Assembly (NCBI RefSeq): GCF_002387895.1
Contig: NZ_DGLI01000047.1
Span: 6,133-70,132 of the forward strand
From: Clostridium sp. UBA4548
GTDB taxonomy: Bacteria > Bacillota > Clostridia > Clostridiales > Clostridiaceae
Length of the DNA stretch: 64,000 bases
Direction of reading: 5' to 3'
Numbering within the stretch: position 1 is the first letter of the stretch; every line of letters starts with the position of its first letter. Of this stretch, positions 34,927 to 43,684 are shown one piece after another. Made by a program: the position numbers and the translations under genes. The notes below the pieces were generated by a model, which worked only from the letters and a program-made list of their open reading frames with translations, had not been told where the DNA came from and did no database searches.

Positions 34927-36315
34927 ATGAAAAGTTATATAATTAAGAATGGTACAATTGTTACTGCAAGTGATACTTTTAAGGGAGATTTACTCGTTGA
35001 ACAGGGAATTGTTAAAGAGATAGGAATAGATATAGAGAACAATAGTGCAGAGATTATAAATGCTAAGGGAAAGTATATAATACCGGGAGGAATCGATGTA
35101 CATACCCATTTTGACTTAGATGTAGGAATAAGTAGAGCTGTGGATGATTTTTACACTGGTTCAATTGCTGCTGCTTGTGGAGGAACTACCACTGTCATTG
35201 ATCATATGGCTTTTGGACCAAAGGGGTGTAATCTTAAGCACCAAGTAGATGTTTACCACAAACTTGCCAGAGGTAAGTCAGTTATAGATTATAGTTTTCA
35301 CGGGGTTATTCAACATGTAGATGAAGAAATTTTAAAGGAATTAGAGGAAATTGTAATGAGTGGAATACCAAGCTTTAAAATTTATCTTACTTATGGATTT
35401 AAAATTAATGATGATGAGGCATTAAGAGTGTTGAGTAAATTAAAAAAAATAGGAGGCATAACTACAGTCCACTGCGAGAACAATGATATTGTTAATTATT
35501 TAAGGGGATATTATGAAAACAGGGGATTATTAACACCAGTTTACCACGGAAAAAGCAGGCCTGAAGAGACTGAAGGTGAAGCAGTAAATAGAATGATTAA
35601 TATTGCTGCATTGGCTGAAGATGCTCCTTTATATATTGTGCATCTATCTACAGCTTTAGGGCTTCAGTACATTAAAAGTGCAAAGGAAAGAGGACAGAAG
35701 AATATATATTCCGAAACCTGTCCTCAATATCTAGTTTTTGATGAAGACAAATACAAGTTACCGAATGATGAAGGGTTAAAATATATAATGAGTCCTCCAC
35801 TTAGGAAAAAGCATAATAAGTTAGCTTTATGGAAAGGAATACAAGAAGGTCATATACAAGTTGTTGCAACTGATCATTGTCCTTTTAACTTTAATAAAGA
35901 AAAGCAAATGGGGAAGGGGAACTTTATAAAGTGCCCTAATGGAGCACCAGGAGTAGAGCCGAGAATGGGGCTTATATATTCTGAGGGAGTATCCAAAAAA
36001 AGAATTTCAATAAATAAGTTTGTAGAAATAACTAGTACAAACCCAGCAAAGTTATTTGGATTATATCCTAGAAAGGGAACTATTGCAGTAGGTTGTGATG
36101 GAGATTTAGTTATTTTAGATCCACATAAGAAACTTACTATAACTAAGACTATGCTTCATGAAAATGTGGATTACACTCCTTATGAAGGCATAGAGCTAAT
36201 TGGGTATCCAGAACTTACTATGATTAGAGGTACAATTGTTGCAAAGAATAATGAATTTATTGGACCTAAAGGTTATGGAAATTTTATAAGTAGAAAAACC
36301 ATTGATTTGCTATAA
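34927..36315 (+). CDS. Dihydropyrimidinase / D-hydantoinase family amidohydrolase
   Basis: A 462-residue cyclic amidohydrolase. Metal ligands: VHTHFD (about residue 57-62), the carbamylated Lys in PSFKIYLTYG (about 150), TVHCEN (about 182), IVHLSTALG (about 238) and ATDHCPF (about 314). NTSxx/SPPLRKK and the terminal NPAKLFGLYPRKGTIAVG also match dihydropyrimidinase/hydantoinase rather than dihydroorotase. It would open dihydropyrimidine or hydantoin rings; no beta-ureidopropionase or dihydropyrimidine dehydrogenase gene is nearby, so the physiological substrate is open. The start 34927 is preferred because AGGTG lies 5 bases before it. Confidence 0.88.
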   Translation: MKSYIIKNGTIVTASDTFKGDLLVEQGIVKEIGIDIENNSAEIINAKGKYIIPGGIDVHTHFDLDVGISRAVDDFYTGSIAAACGGTTTVIDHMAFGPKGCNLKHQVDVYHKLARGKSVIDYSFHGVIQHVDEEILKELEEIVMSGIPSFKIYLTYGFKINDDEALRVLSKLKKIGGITTVHCENNDIVNYLRGYYENRGLLTPVYHGKSRPEETEGEAVNRMINIAALAEDAPLYIVHLSTALGLQYIKSAKERGQKNIYSETCPQYLVFDEDKYKLPNDEGLKYIMSPPLRKKHNKLALWKGIQEGHIQVVATDHCPFNFNKEKQMGKGNFIKCPNGAPGVEPRMGLIYSEGVSKKRISINKFVEITSTNPAKLFGLYPRKGTIAVGCDGDLVILDPHKKLTITKTMLHENVDYTPYEGIELIGYPELTMIRGTIVAKNNEFIGPKGYGNFISRKTIDLL

Positions 36316-36323
36316 AGTTTAAT

Positions 36324-36378
36324 AAACCCTTAGATTTGAAAGAAGTATCTTTACTTTTTCAAATTTAAGGGTTTTGTA
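36324..36378 (+). terminator. Terminator after the amidohydrolase gene
   Basis: AAACCCTTAgATTTGAA (36324-36340) pairs with TTCAAATtTAAGGGTTT (36358-36374), with a 17-nt loop, then TGTATT. The stem is nearly perfect and may also serve the convergent deacetylase gene. Confidence 0.75.
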
Positions 36379-36429
36379 TTATTTATAATTAATATGAAAT
36401 ACTTCATTTAATATTAATTAATTTGACCA

Positions 36430-37521
36430 TTATTCTTCGTTCAATAGTTCAAAAACATAACCTTCAGCCTTAGCTTCTTTTAGAATGTCATCCAAAATTT
36501 CTGTGTTAGTTTTTGAAACGGCGTGAATTAGCATTATAGAACCGTTATGCAGACCGCCTAAGATGGTTGCCTTTGCTTTGTCTGGGTTAGGTTGCTTATT
36601 TATATCCCAATCATGATATGCAAAGCTCCAAAATACAGTTTTATATCCTAGGTTTTTGGTCATTGCTAAACTTTTTTCAGAGTATTCACCCATAGGTGGT
36701 CTAAAGAATTTAGGCATATCTTTTCCGGTAATTCTTTTATACTCTTCTTCTACATCCTTTAGTTCTTTATTAAACTTCTCTTCACTACCAGTTACTGTTG
36801 GCATAGAAGGATGGTGATTTGTATGATTAGCTACTATATGCCCTTCATCTACCATTCTTTTAATTAAATCATTATTACCTTTAAGGTACGGCAAGGTAAC
36901 GAAAAATATAGCTTTAACATCATTTTCCTTTAAAGTATCTAAAATCTTACCAGTATACCCATTTTCATAACCCTCATCAAAAGTTAAATAAAGCACCTTT
37001 CTATCAGTATCACCTACATAACAAGCATCATATTTGCCTAGTTCGAAATTTAGCTTATTATTAACTTCTGGAGTCACATGAAGCTTATTAGGTTTGAACC
37101 ACCAACTAATTTTGCTGTTATTTAAACTATTATAGTCTATTTTATTTGAGGCTGTATCCTTATCCTTGTTAGGCTCCTTAATGTCTTTCTCAGGGTTACT
37201 GTTCTTTGAAGAATCATTTTTTACGTCATTATTTTTAGAGTGATCTACTTTAGTGTTTTCAGTGCTCTCATTTGATTTGTTTTTAAAGTTCTCAACATCT
37301 TTGTTAGTATCAGTATTCTTGTTTTCCTTAGTGGGTAAACTGGTGGTGAATTCATTATTCTGCGAGAAACTATAAGTGGGGGTAGATACTAATTCTTCAG
37401 TTTCGCTTATAGATGGTTTTTTATGAACTTCACTATTTTTATTAAAACTACAGCCAAAGAGAGAAATAGAAGTAGAAATAGTAGAAATAAGACATAAAAA
37501 TCGTAAAGATTTCTTATTCAT
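36430..37521 (-). CDS. Polysaccharide deacetylase, PdaA-like lipoprotein
   Basis: A 363-residue NodB-domain protein. Signal peptide with lipobox SLFG-C (Cys about 24), then about 100 residues of Ser/Asn/Lys/Asp/Glu-rich linker, then the deacetylase: YLTFDEGYENGYTGKIL (TFDxGY), VANHTNHHPS (the H-x3-H metal pair, about 228-236), FFRPPMGEYS and MLIHAVSKTN. The E in TFDEGYENGYT matches PdaA (delta-lactam-forming, spore cortex) rather than xylan deacetylases. Export as a lipoprotein and long linker suggest action at the cell wall; cortex synthesis or wall N-deacetylation are both possible. It is monocistronic. Confidence 0.88.
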   Translation of the reverse strand: MNKKSLRFLCLISTISTSISLFGCSFNKNSEVHKKPSISETEELVSTPTYSFSQNNEFTTSLPTKENKNTDTNKDVENFKNKSNESTENTKVDHSKNNDVKNDSSKNSNPEKDIKEPNKDKDTASNKIDYNSLNNSKISWWFKPNKLHVTPEVNNKLNFELGKYDACYVGDTDRKVLYLTFDEGYENGYTGKILDTLKENDVKAIFFVTLPYLKGNNDLIKRMVDEGHIVANHTNHHPSMPTVTGSEEKFNKELKDVEEEYKRITGKDMPKFFRPPMGEYSEKSLAMTKNLGYKTVFWSFAYHDWDINKQPNPDKAKATILGGLHNGSIMLIHAVSKTNTEILDDILKEAKAEGYVFELLNEE

Positions 37522-37765
37522 GGCAATCCTCCTTAATAAAATTAAATGCTAATAATGTTAAAAGTTTTAATAGCAGAGCATAAATTTATAATTTTAATTT
37601 ATTTATTTTAATTACTGGTATAACTATTATACGGATAAAATTTATTTTTAGTTTACATAGCTTAGTATAACTAGAAATAATAAAATTATTAATACAATTA
37701 ACATTACTCATTAATACAAGAATAAAAAAAATATTACAAATTTACTCATTATTCAAACTAAAATC

Positions 37766-37794
37766 TTGTTGAATTCAGGAATTTAATGTATAAT
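37766..37794 (+). promoter_or_regulatory. Promoter of the 205-aa protein gene
   Basis: TTGTTG (37766-37771), 17-base spacer, TATAAT (37789-37794), about 36 bases before the start codon. The rest of the 300-base gap upstream of the deacetylase is AT-rich with no other gene. Confidence 0.5.
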
Positions 37795-37830
37795 TTAACT
37801 GAAGTTGAGAATTAACGAGGGGTATTAACT

Positions 37831-38448
37831 ATGAATTTTTCATCCTTTTATGAAATAATAAGTAAAATAAATGGAGTTAGCCATGTAAAAATAATACATG
37901 ATGATGAACTTTTACAAGAAATACATATTCTTGCAAATACAAATAGAGCTCCGAAGCAAATAGTTAGAGATATAGAAACTGTATTATTGGCAGTGTGCGA
38001 TTATAGAATTGACAGAAAGATTATTAGTATTGCACAAATTGATACAGAAGATTACAAAGTAATAAATAGAATTAAATACGAGGGACTTGTGGTAGAAACT
38101 AGCGACCATAATATTCAGTGTAAGGTGACCTTAAGTTATGAGGGTGAGGATTTTAGTGGAAGTAAAACTGCAATCAAAACTATCTTAAATAGGCGTAAAG
38201 TGGTAGCAGATGCAACAGTGGCAGCAGTGGAGGAAATAATTGGACAACCTTTTGTTTTTGATGTTCAAGATGTAATTGTTTCCACAAGTAGAGATGTAAA
38301 TTATGTATCTGTAATTGTGAACATGGTTATCGGTGAAGGTGAGGAAACTATGGTAGGAGCTGCAATTATTAAAAATGATATAAATGAGGCTATTGCGAAA
38401 GCTTCTCTTGATGCAGTAAATAGAAGAATACAAGGTAGAATCAGTTAA
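37831..38448 (+). CDS. Uncharacterised conserved-looking protein (205 aa)
   Basis: A 205-residue soluble protein with two regions. Residues 1-70 contain the pattern EIHILANTNRAPKQIVRDIE..VLLAV, DRKIISIAQI, and residues 80-205 contain KVTLSYEGEDFSGS, DATVAAVEEIIGQPF, then IIKNDINEAIAKASLDAVNRRIQ. The second part has the look of a repeated alpha/beta LeuA-dimer-type or similar ligand-binding fold, which I infer only from pattern. No function can be named. Its position before a structured RNA, a 32-aa peptide and an HD-GYP gene makes a regulatory role plausible. GAGGGG precedes the ATG by 9 bases. Confidence 0.6.
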   Translation: MNFSSFYEIISKINGVSHVKIIHDDELLQEIHILANTNRAPKQIVRDIETVLLAVCDYRIDRKIISIAQIDTEDYKVINRIKYEGLVVETSDHNIQCKVTLSYEGEDFSGSKTAIKTILNRRKVVADATVAAVEEIIGQPFVFDVQDVIVSTSRDVNYVSVIVNMVIGEGEETMVGAAIIKNDINEAIAKASLDAVNRRIQGRIS

Positions 38449-38482
38449 AAAGCTAATTCACACCAATTACTTTTTTCTTTTT

Positions 38483-38543
38483 CCCTTAGCGGAGTCAAAT
38501 ATGGCAGGTTTTAGCGAAGCCCTGTTAATTAGCTAAAAGGGGG
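38483..38543 (+). ncRNA. Structured RNA leader (possible pseudoknot) before the 32-aa peptide
   Basis: CCCTTAGC (38483-38490) pairs with GCTAAAAGGG (two As bulged) around the ribosome binding site AAGGGGG. Alternatively TTTTAGC (38509-38515) pairs perfectly with GCTAAAA (38532-38538), and GCAGG (38503-38507) can pair with CCTGT (38521-38525) inside that loop, a pseudoknot. The two states would hide or expose the ribosome binding site. I do not recognise a named riboswitch class. Bases 38513-38519 (AGCGAAG) are also hairpin-like. Confidence 0.45.
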
Positions 38544-38551
38544 AATTTTAA

Positions 38552-38650
38552 ATGAAGAAGTTAATAAAAAGGATTGTACCAGCATTAATGACATTACTTG
38601 CACTTGCAATAGCTGGTGGATCTCAAATGACTTGGGTATTCAGAAAGTAA
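38552..38650 (+). CDS. Short hydrophobic peptide with Gly-Gly (32 aa)
   Basis: ATG 38552 with AAGGGGG 8 bases upstream encodes MKKLIKRIVPALMTLLAL, then AIAGGSQMTWVFRK. It has a basic start, a hydrophobic helix and a Gly-Gly followed by a short Trp-containing tail. This resembles a double-glycine-type leader peptide or an autoinducer precursor (AgrD-like, but without Cys and without an agrB neighbour). A ribosome binding site embedded in a structured leader precedes it. It is followed by a 13-bp perfect inverted repeat (38680-38692 with 38714-38726). Function is not known. Confidence 0.5.
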   Translation: MKKLIKRIVPALMTLLALAIAGGSQMTWVFRK

Positions 38651-38679
38651 TATGTTAAAGTAGTTGGTGTTTATAAATC

Positions 38680-38726
38680 TTTAGGTTTATAGAGAAGTTT
38701 TTTTGTAATTAAACTATAAACCTAAA
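38680..38726 (+). terminator. Inverted repeat after the peptide gene
   Basis: TTTAGGTTTATAG pairs perfectly with CTATAAACCTAAA (13 bp, 21-nt loop). No strong T-run follows, so it may terminate the peptide transcript or be an operator for the HD-GYP gene 75 bases on. Confidence 0.45.
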
Positions 38727-38800
38727 TGATTTTAAAATCGTTGTATTATTCACTATAGGGTAATAATTTGAAATTTAGATTTTAAATTTGGGGGCAAGGT

Positions 38801-40069
38801 ATGAGAGATTTACCAATAGAACAAAGACGTTTTTTTATTTGCATTTACATAATCACATTAGTTTTTTTTGCTTGTTCGCTATTTTTAGGATATATTCCAA
38901 TTGATTTCAATAACTACAAAGACATTTTATTCTTTGCGGTATTAACAATATTAACTGAATCTTTTACTATAATTTATTTAGAAATATCCTTTAGTACAAC
39001 ATTTGCAATTACTTTAGCATCATACGTGTTGTTTGGTCCATTCAAAGCTATGATAATTGTAATTATAGGTTTTTTATGTCGTATATTAAAATTAGAGGAT
39101 GGCACCTACAATCATTACTTTAACACTCCATTATATGGAACCCTATTTAATTGTTGTGTGCACACATTGCCAATTTTTATTGGGAATTACTTTTATGTTG
39201 CGGTTGGAGGAAGTTTTGATGTTGTAAGAATTTCTCAGAATATCTTTTCACTAATATTATTTAGTATTATATGTTTTTTATTTAGCAATTTTATAATGTC
39301 ATTCATGTTATCTTTTTATATAAACAAAAATATTTTATATTGTTATATTAGCAATATAAAATTAGGAATTCTTAATTATATTGCAATGATTCCTTTTGGA
39401 ATTATTTTAGCTTTAGCATTTGAGTATTATAAATATAAAGGAGTAATTATTATTATATGTCCTATCATATTAGTTAGATATACATTCTCAATGTACATAA
39501 ATTCTAAGTCCCAATATATTCAAACTGTTGAAGCGTTAATGAATGCAATTGAGGCAAGGGATGAGTATACACAGGGGCACTCCCGTAGGGTTGCTGAGAT
39601 AGCTACAGAGATTGCAAAAGCGTTAAAATATAATCAGTGGAAATTAGAAAAGTTAGTTGTTGCTGCAATGCTTCATGATGTGGGTAAAATTGGTATAAGC
39701 GATAACATCTTAAATAAGCCAGGAAAACTCACTGATGAGGAGTTTGATAAAATTAAAGCACATCCTGAAATAGGCTATAATATTTTATACAAAGTTAAAA
39801 ATTTAAATTACATATGTCCTATTGTAAGATACCATCATGAAAGATATGATGGTAAAGGGTATCCAAAGGGCAAGAAGGGGAAAAAAATAAGTTTAGATAC
39901 TTATATTGTTCAACTTGCAGATGCTGTTGATGCTATGGGAACAGACAGGCCTTATAGGAGAGGACTTTCAAAAGAACAAATTATAAGTGAATTAGAAAAC
40001 AATTCGGGAACTCAGTTTCATCCCAAGGTAGCTGAAGTTTATTTAAATATATTAAAAAGTAGAGCCTGA
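38801..40069 (+). CDS. Membrane HD-GYP domain protein (c-di-GMP phosphodiesterase type)
   Basis: A 422-residue protein: residues about 10-235 are five to seven hydrophobic helices of a MASE-like sensory membrane module, then an HD-GYP domain: EYTQGHSRRVAEIA (first His), AAMLHDVGKIGI (HD pair, about 285-297), KAHPEIGYNIL, VRYHHERYDGKGYP (the HHExxDGxGYP signature, about 345-358), QLADAVDAMGTDRPYR and GTQFHPKV. All metal residues are present, so it should hydrolyse cyclic di-GMP or a related dinucleotide. The membrane part may sense a small hydrophobic ligand. It precedes a DUF5317 membrane protein. Confidence 0.88.
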   Translation: MRDLPIEQRRFFICIYIITLVFFACSLFLGYIPIDFNNYKDILFFAVLTILTESFTIIYLEISFSTTFAITLASYVLFGPFKAMIIVIIGFLCRILKLEDGTYNHYFNTPLYGTLFNCCVHTLPIFIGNYFYVAVGGSFDVVRISQNIFSLILFSIICFLFSNFIMSFMLSFYINKNILYCYISNIKLGILNYIAMIPFGIILALAFEYYKYKGVIIIICPIILVRYTFSMYINSKSQYIQTVEALMNAIEARDEYTQGHSRRVAEIATEIAKALKYNQWKLEKLVVAAMLHDVGKIGISDNILNKPGKLTDEEFDKIKAHPEIGYNILYKVKNLNYICPIVRYHHERYDGKGYPKGKKGKKISLDTYIVQLADAVDAMGTDRPYRRGLSKEQIISELENNSGTQFHPKVAEVYLNILKSRA

Positions 40070-40121
40070 TAACTCTACTTATATTTTTACTATTTAATAG
40101 AAAAATCTAGGGGGAATTACT

Positions 40122-40649
40122 ATGTTCATTTTAGCTTTAATTGCTGGAATTATATTAGGTTATATATCAAAGGGAACCTTGCGAAACCTAGCAAATATTA
40201 ATTTGAAGGGAACTTACCTAATTATAATTGGGTTTATTATAGAATTTGTTATTATTATGCTAATCCAAAAAAAAGTAATTACTGCTGGAGTAATTACATA
40301 TATAATGAATGTGATTATGTATATCCTTATATTAGCATTTATTTTTGTAAACAAAAAAAACAAATATATAGTAATAATGGGAGTAGGATTTATGCTAAAT
40401 GCTATAGCTATATTTGCCAATGGCGGTGTAATGCCGGTTAGTAGTAGTGCCATAGAAACTATTGGTTTTTCAACTAATGTCCATACAGAGGGTTTATATA
40501 ACTTGATTAATTCTAATACAAATTTAAGTTTTTTGGGGGATATTATTCCAATAGATTTTATTGGAAGATTTATTGTTAGTATTGGAGACGTTATAGCAGC
40601 TATAGGAATGATACTGTTTATAGTAAAAAGTATGAAAAACACTATATAA
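40122..40649 (+). CDS. DUF5317 family membrane protein
   Basis: A 175-residue protein, very hydrophobic with about five transmembrane helices (FILALIAGIILGYIS, TYLIIIGFIIEFVIIMLI, NVIMYILILAFIFV and others). The family has no known function. It sits 52 bases after the HD-GYP gene with GGGGGA before its ATG, so it may act with that membrane sensor. The C-terminal segment ends in VIAAIGMILFIVKS. Confidence 0.7.
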   Translation: MFILALIAGIILGYISKGTLRNLANINLKGTYLIIIGFIIEFVIIMLIQKKVITAGVITYIMNVIMYILILAFIFVNKKNKYIVIMGVGFMLNAIAIFANGGVMPVSSSAIETIGFSTNVHTEGLYNLINSNTNLSFLGDIIPIDFIGRFIVSIGDVIAAIGMILFIVKSMKNTI

Positions 40650-40663
40650 GTTTATTTACATAA

Positions 40664-40714
40664 AAATCTACTCTTTAAGAAATCGGAAGGAACTTCTTAA
40701 AGAGTAGGTTTTTA
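40664..40714 (+). terminator. Terminator after the DUF5317 gene
   Basis: AAATCTACTCTTTAAGA pairs with TCTTAAAGAGTAGGTTT (16 of 17 pairs Watson-Crick plus one G-T), with a 13-nt loop, then TTTATT. Confidence 0.85.
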
Positions 40715-40983
40715 TTATTTTGTTCAAAATACAGCTCTAAAATCTAGGAATAAATATAATAAACAGTTTCCTATGTGTTAATTTTGAAATTAAATAAACT
40801 CATCGAAAGGTTTTTCATTTAGTATGTATTTTATAGCAAGAATTTGCGGAAAATATAAAATAATAAGCTGTAATTAGGATTATACTATAGCTAAAATGAA
40901 GAAAAAAATTTATTTTATAGAGAATAAGCTATAATTCTATTTGCACGATTATTGGAAATAAATTTATGCAAGGAGGTATTTTC
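40715..40983. other. AT-rich gap without gene
   Basis: Nothing but the promoter region for the lipoprotein gene is seen; its AAGGAGG lies at 40969-40975. Confidence 0.4.
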
Positions 40984-41577
40984 ATGAGGTTAAAGTCAGT
41001 AGTTTTATCATCTATTCTTGTAGGAACCTTGCTTGTAGGATGTGGGACTAAGCCAGGTGAGGAAAATTTAACACAACAAGAGAAAAATACTCAACAGCAG
41101 CAAAATTCTGAGCAACAAAATGCACAACCAGATGTGGTTGCATCACCTTCTATAGTAAGTGATGAGGATTCTTTGCATAGAGCAACTAGTAAAGATGGAA
41201 GTTGGATTATTATATTAAAAAGAGACTTTGAAGCAAAAAAAGAAATAGTTTTAGAAGGGGAATTTACAAAAAAGGACACCAAAGATCCTTCAAAACAAGT
41301 TCCAGCAGGTCGTAAGATAGCATTATACGATCAAGATCAAAATAGAAACAAAACTGCTTCGTATACGTTAACAGCACCTAAGTTAATTGTTAGAAGTGAG
41401 GATGCAAGAATACAAGGAGGAACTTTTGTAGGTGATGTTTATGTAGAAGGTAAGGGCTTTTCTATAGTAGATGCTAAAGTGCAAGGGAATGTGTACTTTG
41501 CTAGTGAAGAGTTAAAATCTACTTTTAAGCTAGAAAGCAATGGTTCTGTTACTGGTGTCACAGAAGTAAAAAAATAG
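40984..41577 (+). CDS. Uncharacterised lipoprotein, polymer-forming-like (197 aa)
   Basis: A 197-residue lipoprotein: signal peptide with lipobox LLVG-C (Cys about 20), a Gln/Asn-rich linker (EKNTQQQQNSEQQNAQ), then a beta-rich domain: DGSWIIILKRDFEAKKEIVLEGEF, and repeated short strands such as TLTAPKLIVRSEDARIQGG, TFVGDVYVEGKGFSIVDAKV and QGNVYF. The strand repeats resemble a right-handed beta-helix or bactofilin-like polymer. Function is unknown; it sits on the outer face of the membrane. The start 40984 is chosen because AAGGAGG lies 8 bases before it. Confidence 0.6.
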   Translation: MRLKSVVLSSILVGTLLVGCGTKPGEENLTQQEKNTQQQQNSEQQNAQPDVVASPSIVSDEDSLHRATSKDGSWIIILKRDFEAKKEIVLEGEFTKKDTKDPSKQVPAGRKIALYDQDQNRNKTASYTLTAPKLIVRSEDARIQGGTFVGDVYVEGKGFSIVDAKVQGNVYFASEELKSTFKLESNGSVTGVTEVKK

Positions 41578-41598
41578 GTATATTAGCATCTATTTAAT

Positions 41599-41644
41599 AA
41601 AAGTTATTGCAATATGATGAAAGTTATGTTGTGATAGCTTTTAT
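41599..41644 (+). terminator. Terminator after the lipoprotein gene
   Basis: AAAAGTTATTGCAA (41599-41612) pairs with TTGTGATAGCTTTT (41629-41642) with some mismatches, then TATTATT. Confidence 0.6.
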
Positions 41645-41835
41645 TATTAGCTAAAATTTAAAGTTGGAAGGAGTTAAAGTGACTCTGTACCATGGAAAAT
41701 ATACACTTTAATTATAATTTAAACTTGTTACAAATTAATACTAGGAGAGCTGATTTGAATAATATGACTTAAGACAATAAAAGAAATATTTTGAAAAATA
41801 TCATTTTCAACATTGATATTTTACCTTCATATTAA

Positions 41836-41918
41836 TTATACTATTAGTATAGTATAAATTTATTTTTTATTTTTATCTAATATAGTGAATTTTTTACTCA
41901 TATGGTTCACTATATTAG
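41836..41918 (+). promoter_or_regulatory. Two inverted repeats before the ABC exporter genes
   Basis: TTATACTAT-TAGT-ATAGTATAA (9-bp arms, 41836-41857) and CTAATATAGTGAA with its complement (13-bp perfect arms, 41877-41889 and 41906-41918) occur in the promoter region. They look like operators for a MarR/TetR-type or similar regulator, though no such gene is adjacent. Neither is followed by a T-run. The 41645-41835 stretch shows no gene. Confidence 0.5.
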
Positions 41919-41950
41919 ACATTTATTTACAACAGGTTAGGGGGCAGCGG

Positions 41951-43684
41951 ATGGGAAAAAAAATTATAATGGACTTTATTAAAAATCATAAAGTTTCTTA
42001 TATTATTGGCATTGGATTTATGTTTCTAACTGCATATATTCAATCTCTCTTCCCAACAGTACTAGGGGAAGCTATTGATGTATTAAAAATTAATGGCTTT
42101 AGCTTTAATGAAGTAAAGCTAAAGGTAATGTACATGCTGTTTATTGCAATTGGTGCTTTTATAACAACCTATGCTTGGAGAAATTTTATAGTAGCAAATG
42201 CAAGGAGTCTTGAATGTCATCTGAGAGAAAAGTTGTATGATCATCTCCAAATATTATCACAAGAGTTTTACAATAAAAGAAAAACTGGTGATTTAATTGC
42301 CTATGCCATTAATGATATTTCTGCAGTAAGAATGACATTTGGACCTGCAACAGCCATGACTATAAATGGTATAGTTATATGTGCTATTTCTATTTATTTG
42401 ATGTGCATTACTATAAATTGGAGGCTTACTTTAATTACCTTACTACCCATACCCTTCATTGTTATTTTTATGATGAACATTGGGAAGAAGGTTCAGAAAA
42501 GATTTAAAATAGTACAAGAAAATTTTGCAGCTATTTCTGATAAGGTACAAGAAAACATTAATGGAATTAGAGTAATTAAGGCCTATGTTCAAGAAGAATA
42601 TGAAAGCAAAAATTTTGAAAAGTTAAATATTGAGATGATGGATTCTAATCTAAAAATGATTAGGGTTTCTGCGTTGCTTTCACCTTTCATCGAAATTGCC
42701 TTTAGTATAAGCTTTGCTACTAACTTAATTGTCGGTGGAAACATGGTTTTGGTAGGAAGTATATCTCTTGGGGACTTTATTGCATTTAATGGATATTTAA
42801 CTATGATTATGAAGCCGATTAATTCAATTGGACGAGTTATAACCATATTTCAAAGAGGTGTGGCTTCTCTGAAAAGACTTAATGAGGTCTTCGATGTAGA
42901 ACCGGAAATAAAAGATGGGAAAATCTGTATAGATAAACCTCTTAAAGGTGAGATAGAATTTAGGGACTTAAGTTTTTCCTATCCAAATTCAAAGGAAAAT
43001 TCTATTGAAGAGATAGGGTTCAAAATCCCTCAAGGAAGTACTGTGGGGATTTTAGGTAAGACTGGCTCTGGCAAAACCACATTGGTAAATTTGCTATTAA
43101 AACTTTACAATGTAGAGGATAAAAAAGTATTTATAGATGGCATAGATATAAACGAGTATTCTCTTAAGGCACTAAGAGAAGGCGTTGGGTATGTGCCTCA
43201 AGAGAATTTTCTATTTTCAGCATCTATAAAAGATAATATTAAGTTTTTCAAAGATACCTATAAAGATATTGAAGTTGAGGAAGCAGCAAAGATTAGTTCT
43301 ATATATGAGAGTATTGTAACTTTTCCAAAGGGGTTTGATACCATATTAGGAGAGCGAGGAGTAAATCTATCTGGTGGACAAAAGCAAAGGATTTCCATTG
43401 CTAGAGCTGTAATAAAAAATCCATCCATACTGATTCTTGATGACTCTCTTTCTGCTGTAGATACAGTAACTGAGTCAAGAATACTAAAAAATTTAAAAAA
43501 ATTCAGGAAAGATAAGACTACTTTAATAATCGCACATAGGATATCAGCAATAAAGGATGCGGATTATATTATAGTTCTTAAAAATGGAAAAATATATGAA
43601 CAAGGACATCATAATGAACTTATAAAGAGGGGAGGAATATATTATGAAACCTATATGGAGCAATATAAAGACTCACGACAATAA
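41951..43684 (+). CDS. Heterodimeric ABC exporter, subunit with degenerate site
   Basis: A 577-residue half exporter: six membrane segments (about residues 15-300) then the nucleotide-binding domain, Walker A GKTGSGKTT (about 372-380), Q-loop YVPQENFLF, signature NLSGGQKQR and Walker B ILILDDSLSAVD. The catalytic Glu after Walker B is Asp (DD), so its own ATP site is degenerate, as in BmrC, LmrC and TM287. Start 41951 is chosen because GGGGGC lies 5 bases before it; a longer reading from 41885 runs through the inverted repeat. It overlaps the next subunit by 41 bases. The substrate is unknown; this class exports drugs or peptides. Confidence 0.9.
   Translation: MGKKIIMDFIKNHKVSYIIGIGFMFLTAYIQSLFPTVLGEAIDVLKINGFSFNEVKLKVMYMLFIAIGAFITTYAWRNFIVANARSLECHLREKLYDHLQILSQEFYNKRKTGDLIAYAINDISAVRMTFGPATAMTINGIVICAISIYLMCITINWRLTLITLLPIPFIVIFMMNIGKKVQKRFKIVQENFAAISDKVQENINGIRVIKAYVQEEYESKNFEKLNIEMMDSNLKMIRVSALLSPFIEIAFSISFATNLIVGGNMVLVGSISLGDFIAFNGYLTMIMKPINSIGRVITIFQRGVASLKRLNEVFDVEPEIKDGKICIDKPLKGEIEFRDLSFSYPNSKENSIEEIGFKIPQGSTVGILGKTGSGKTTLVNLLLKLYNVEDKKVFIDGIDINEYSLKALREGVGYVPQENFLFSASIKDNIKFFKDTYKDIEVEEAAKISSIYESIVTFPKGFDTILGERGVNLSGGQKQRISIARAVIKNPSILILDDSLSAVDTVTESRILKNLKKFRKDKTTLIIAHRISAIKDADYIIVLKNGKIYEQGHHNELIKRGGIYYETYMEQYKDSRQ

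Noticed and set aside
38483..38543. c-di-GMP-I, c-di-GMP-II or preQ1 riboswitch
   Set aside because: The conserved core sequences of these classes are not present in the leader, although a dinucleotide link through the HD-GYP gene was considered.
38552..38650. AgrD autoinducer precursor
   Set aside because: No conserved Cys or proline-rich tail and no agrB neighbour; only a general resemblance remains.
41885..41950. N-terminal extension of the first ABC exporter subunit
   Set aside because: The extension runs through the inverted repeat and has no ribosome binding site, whereas ATG 41951 has GGGGGC.
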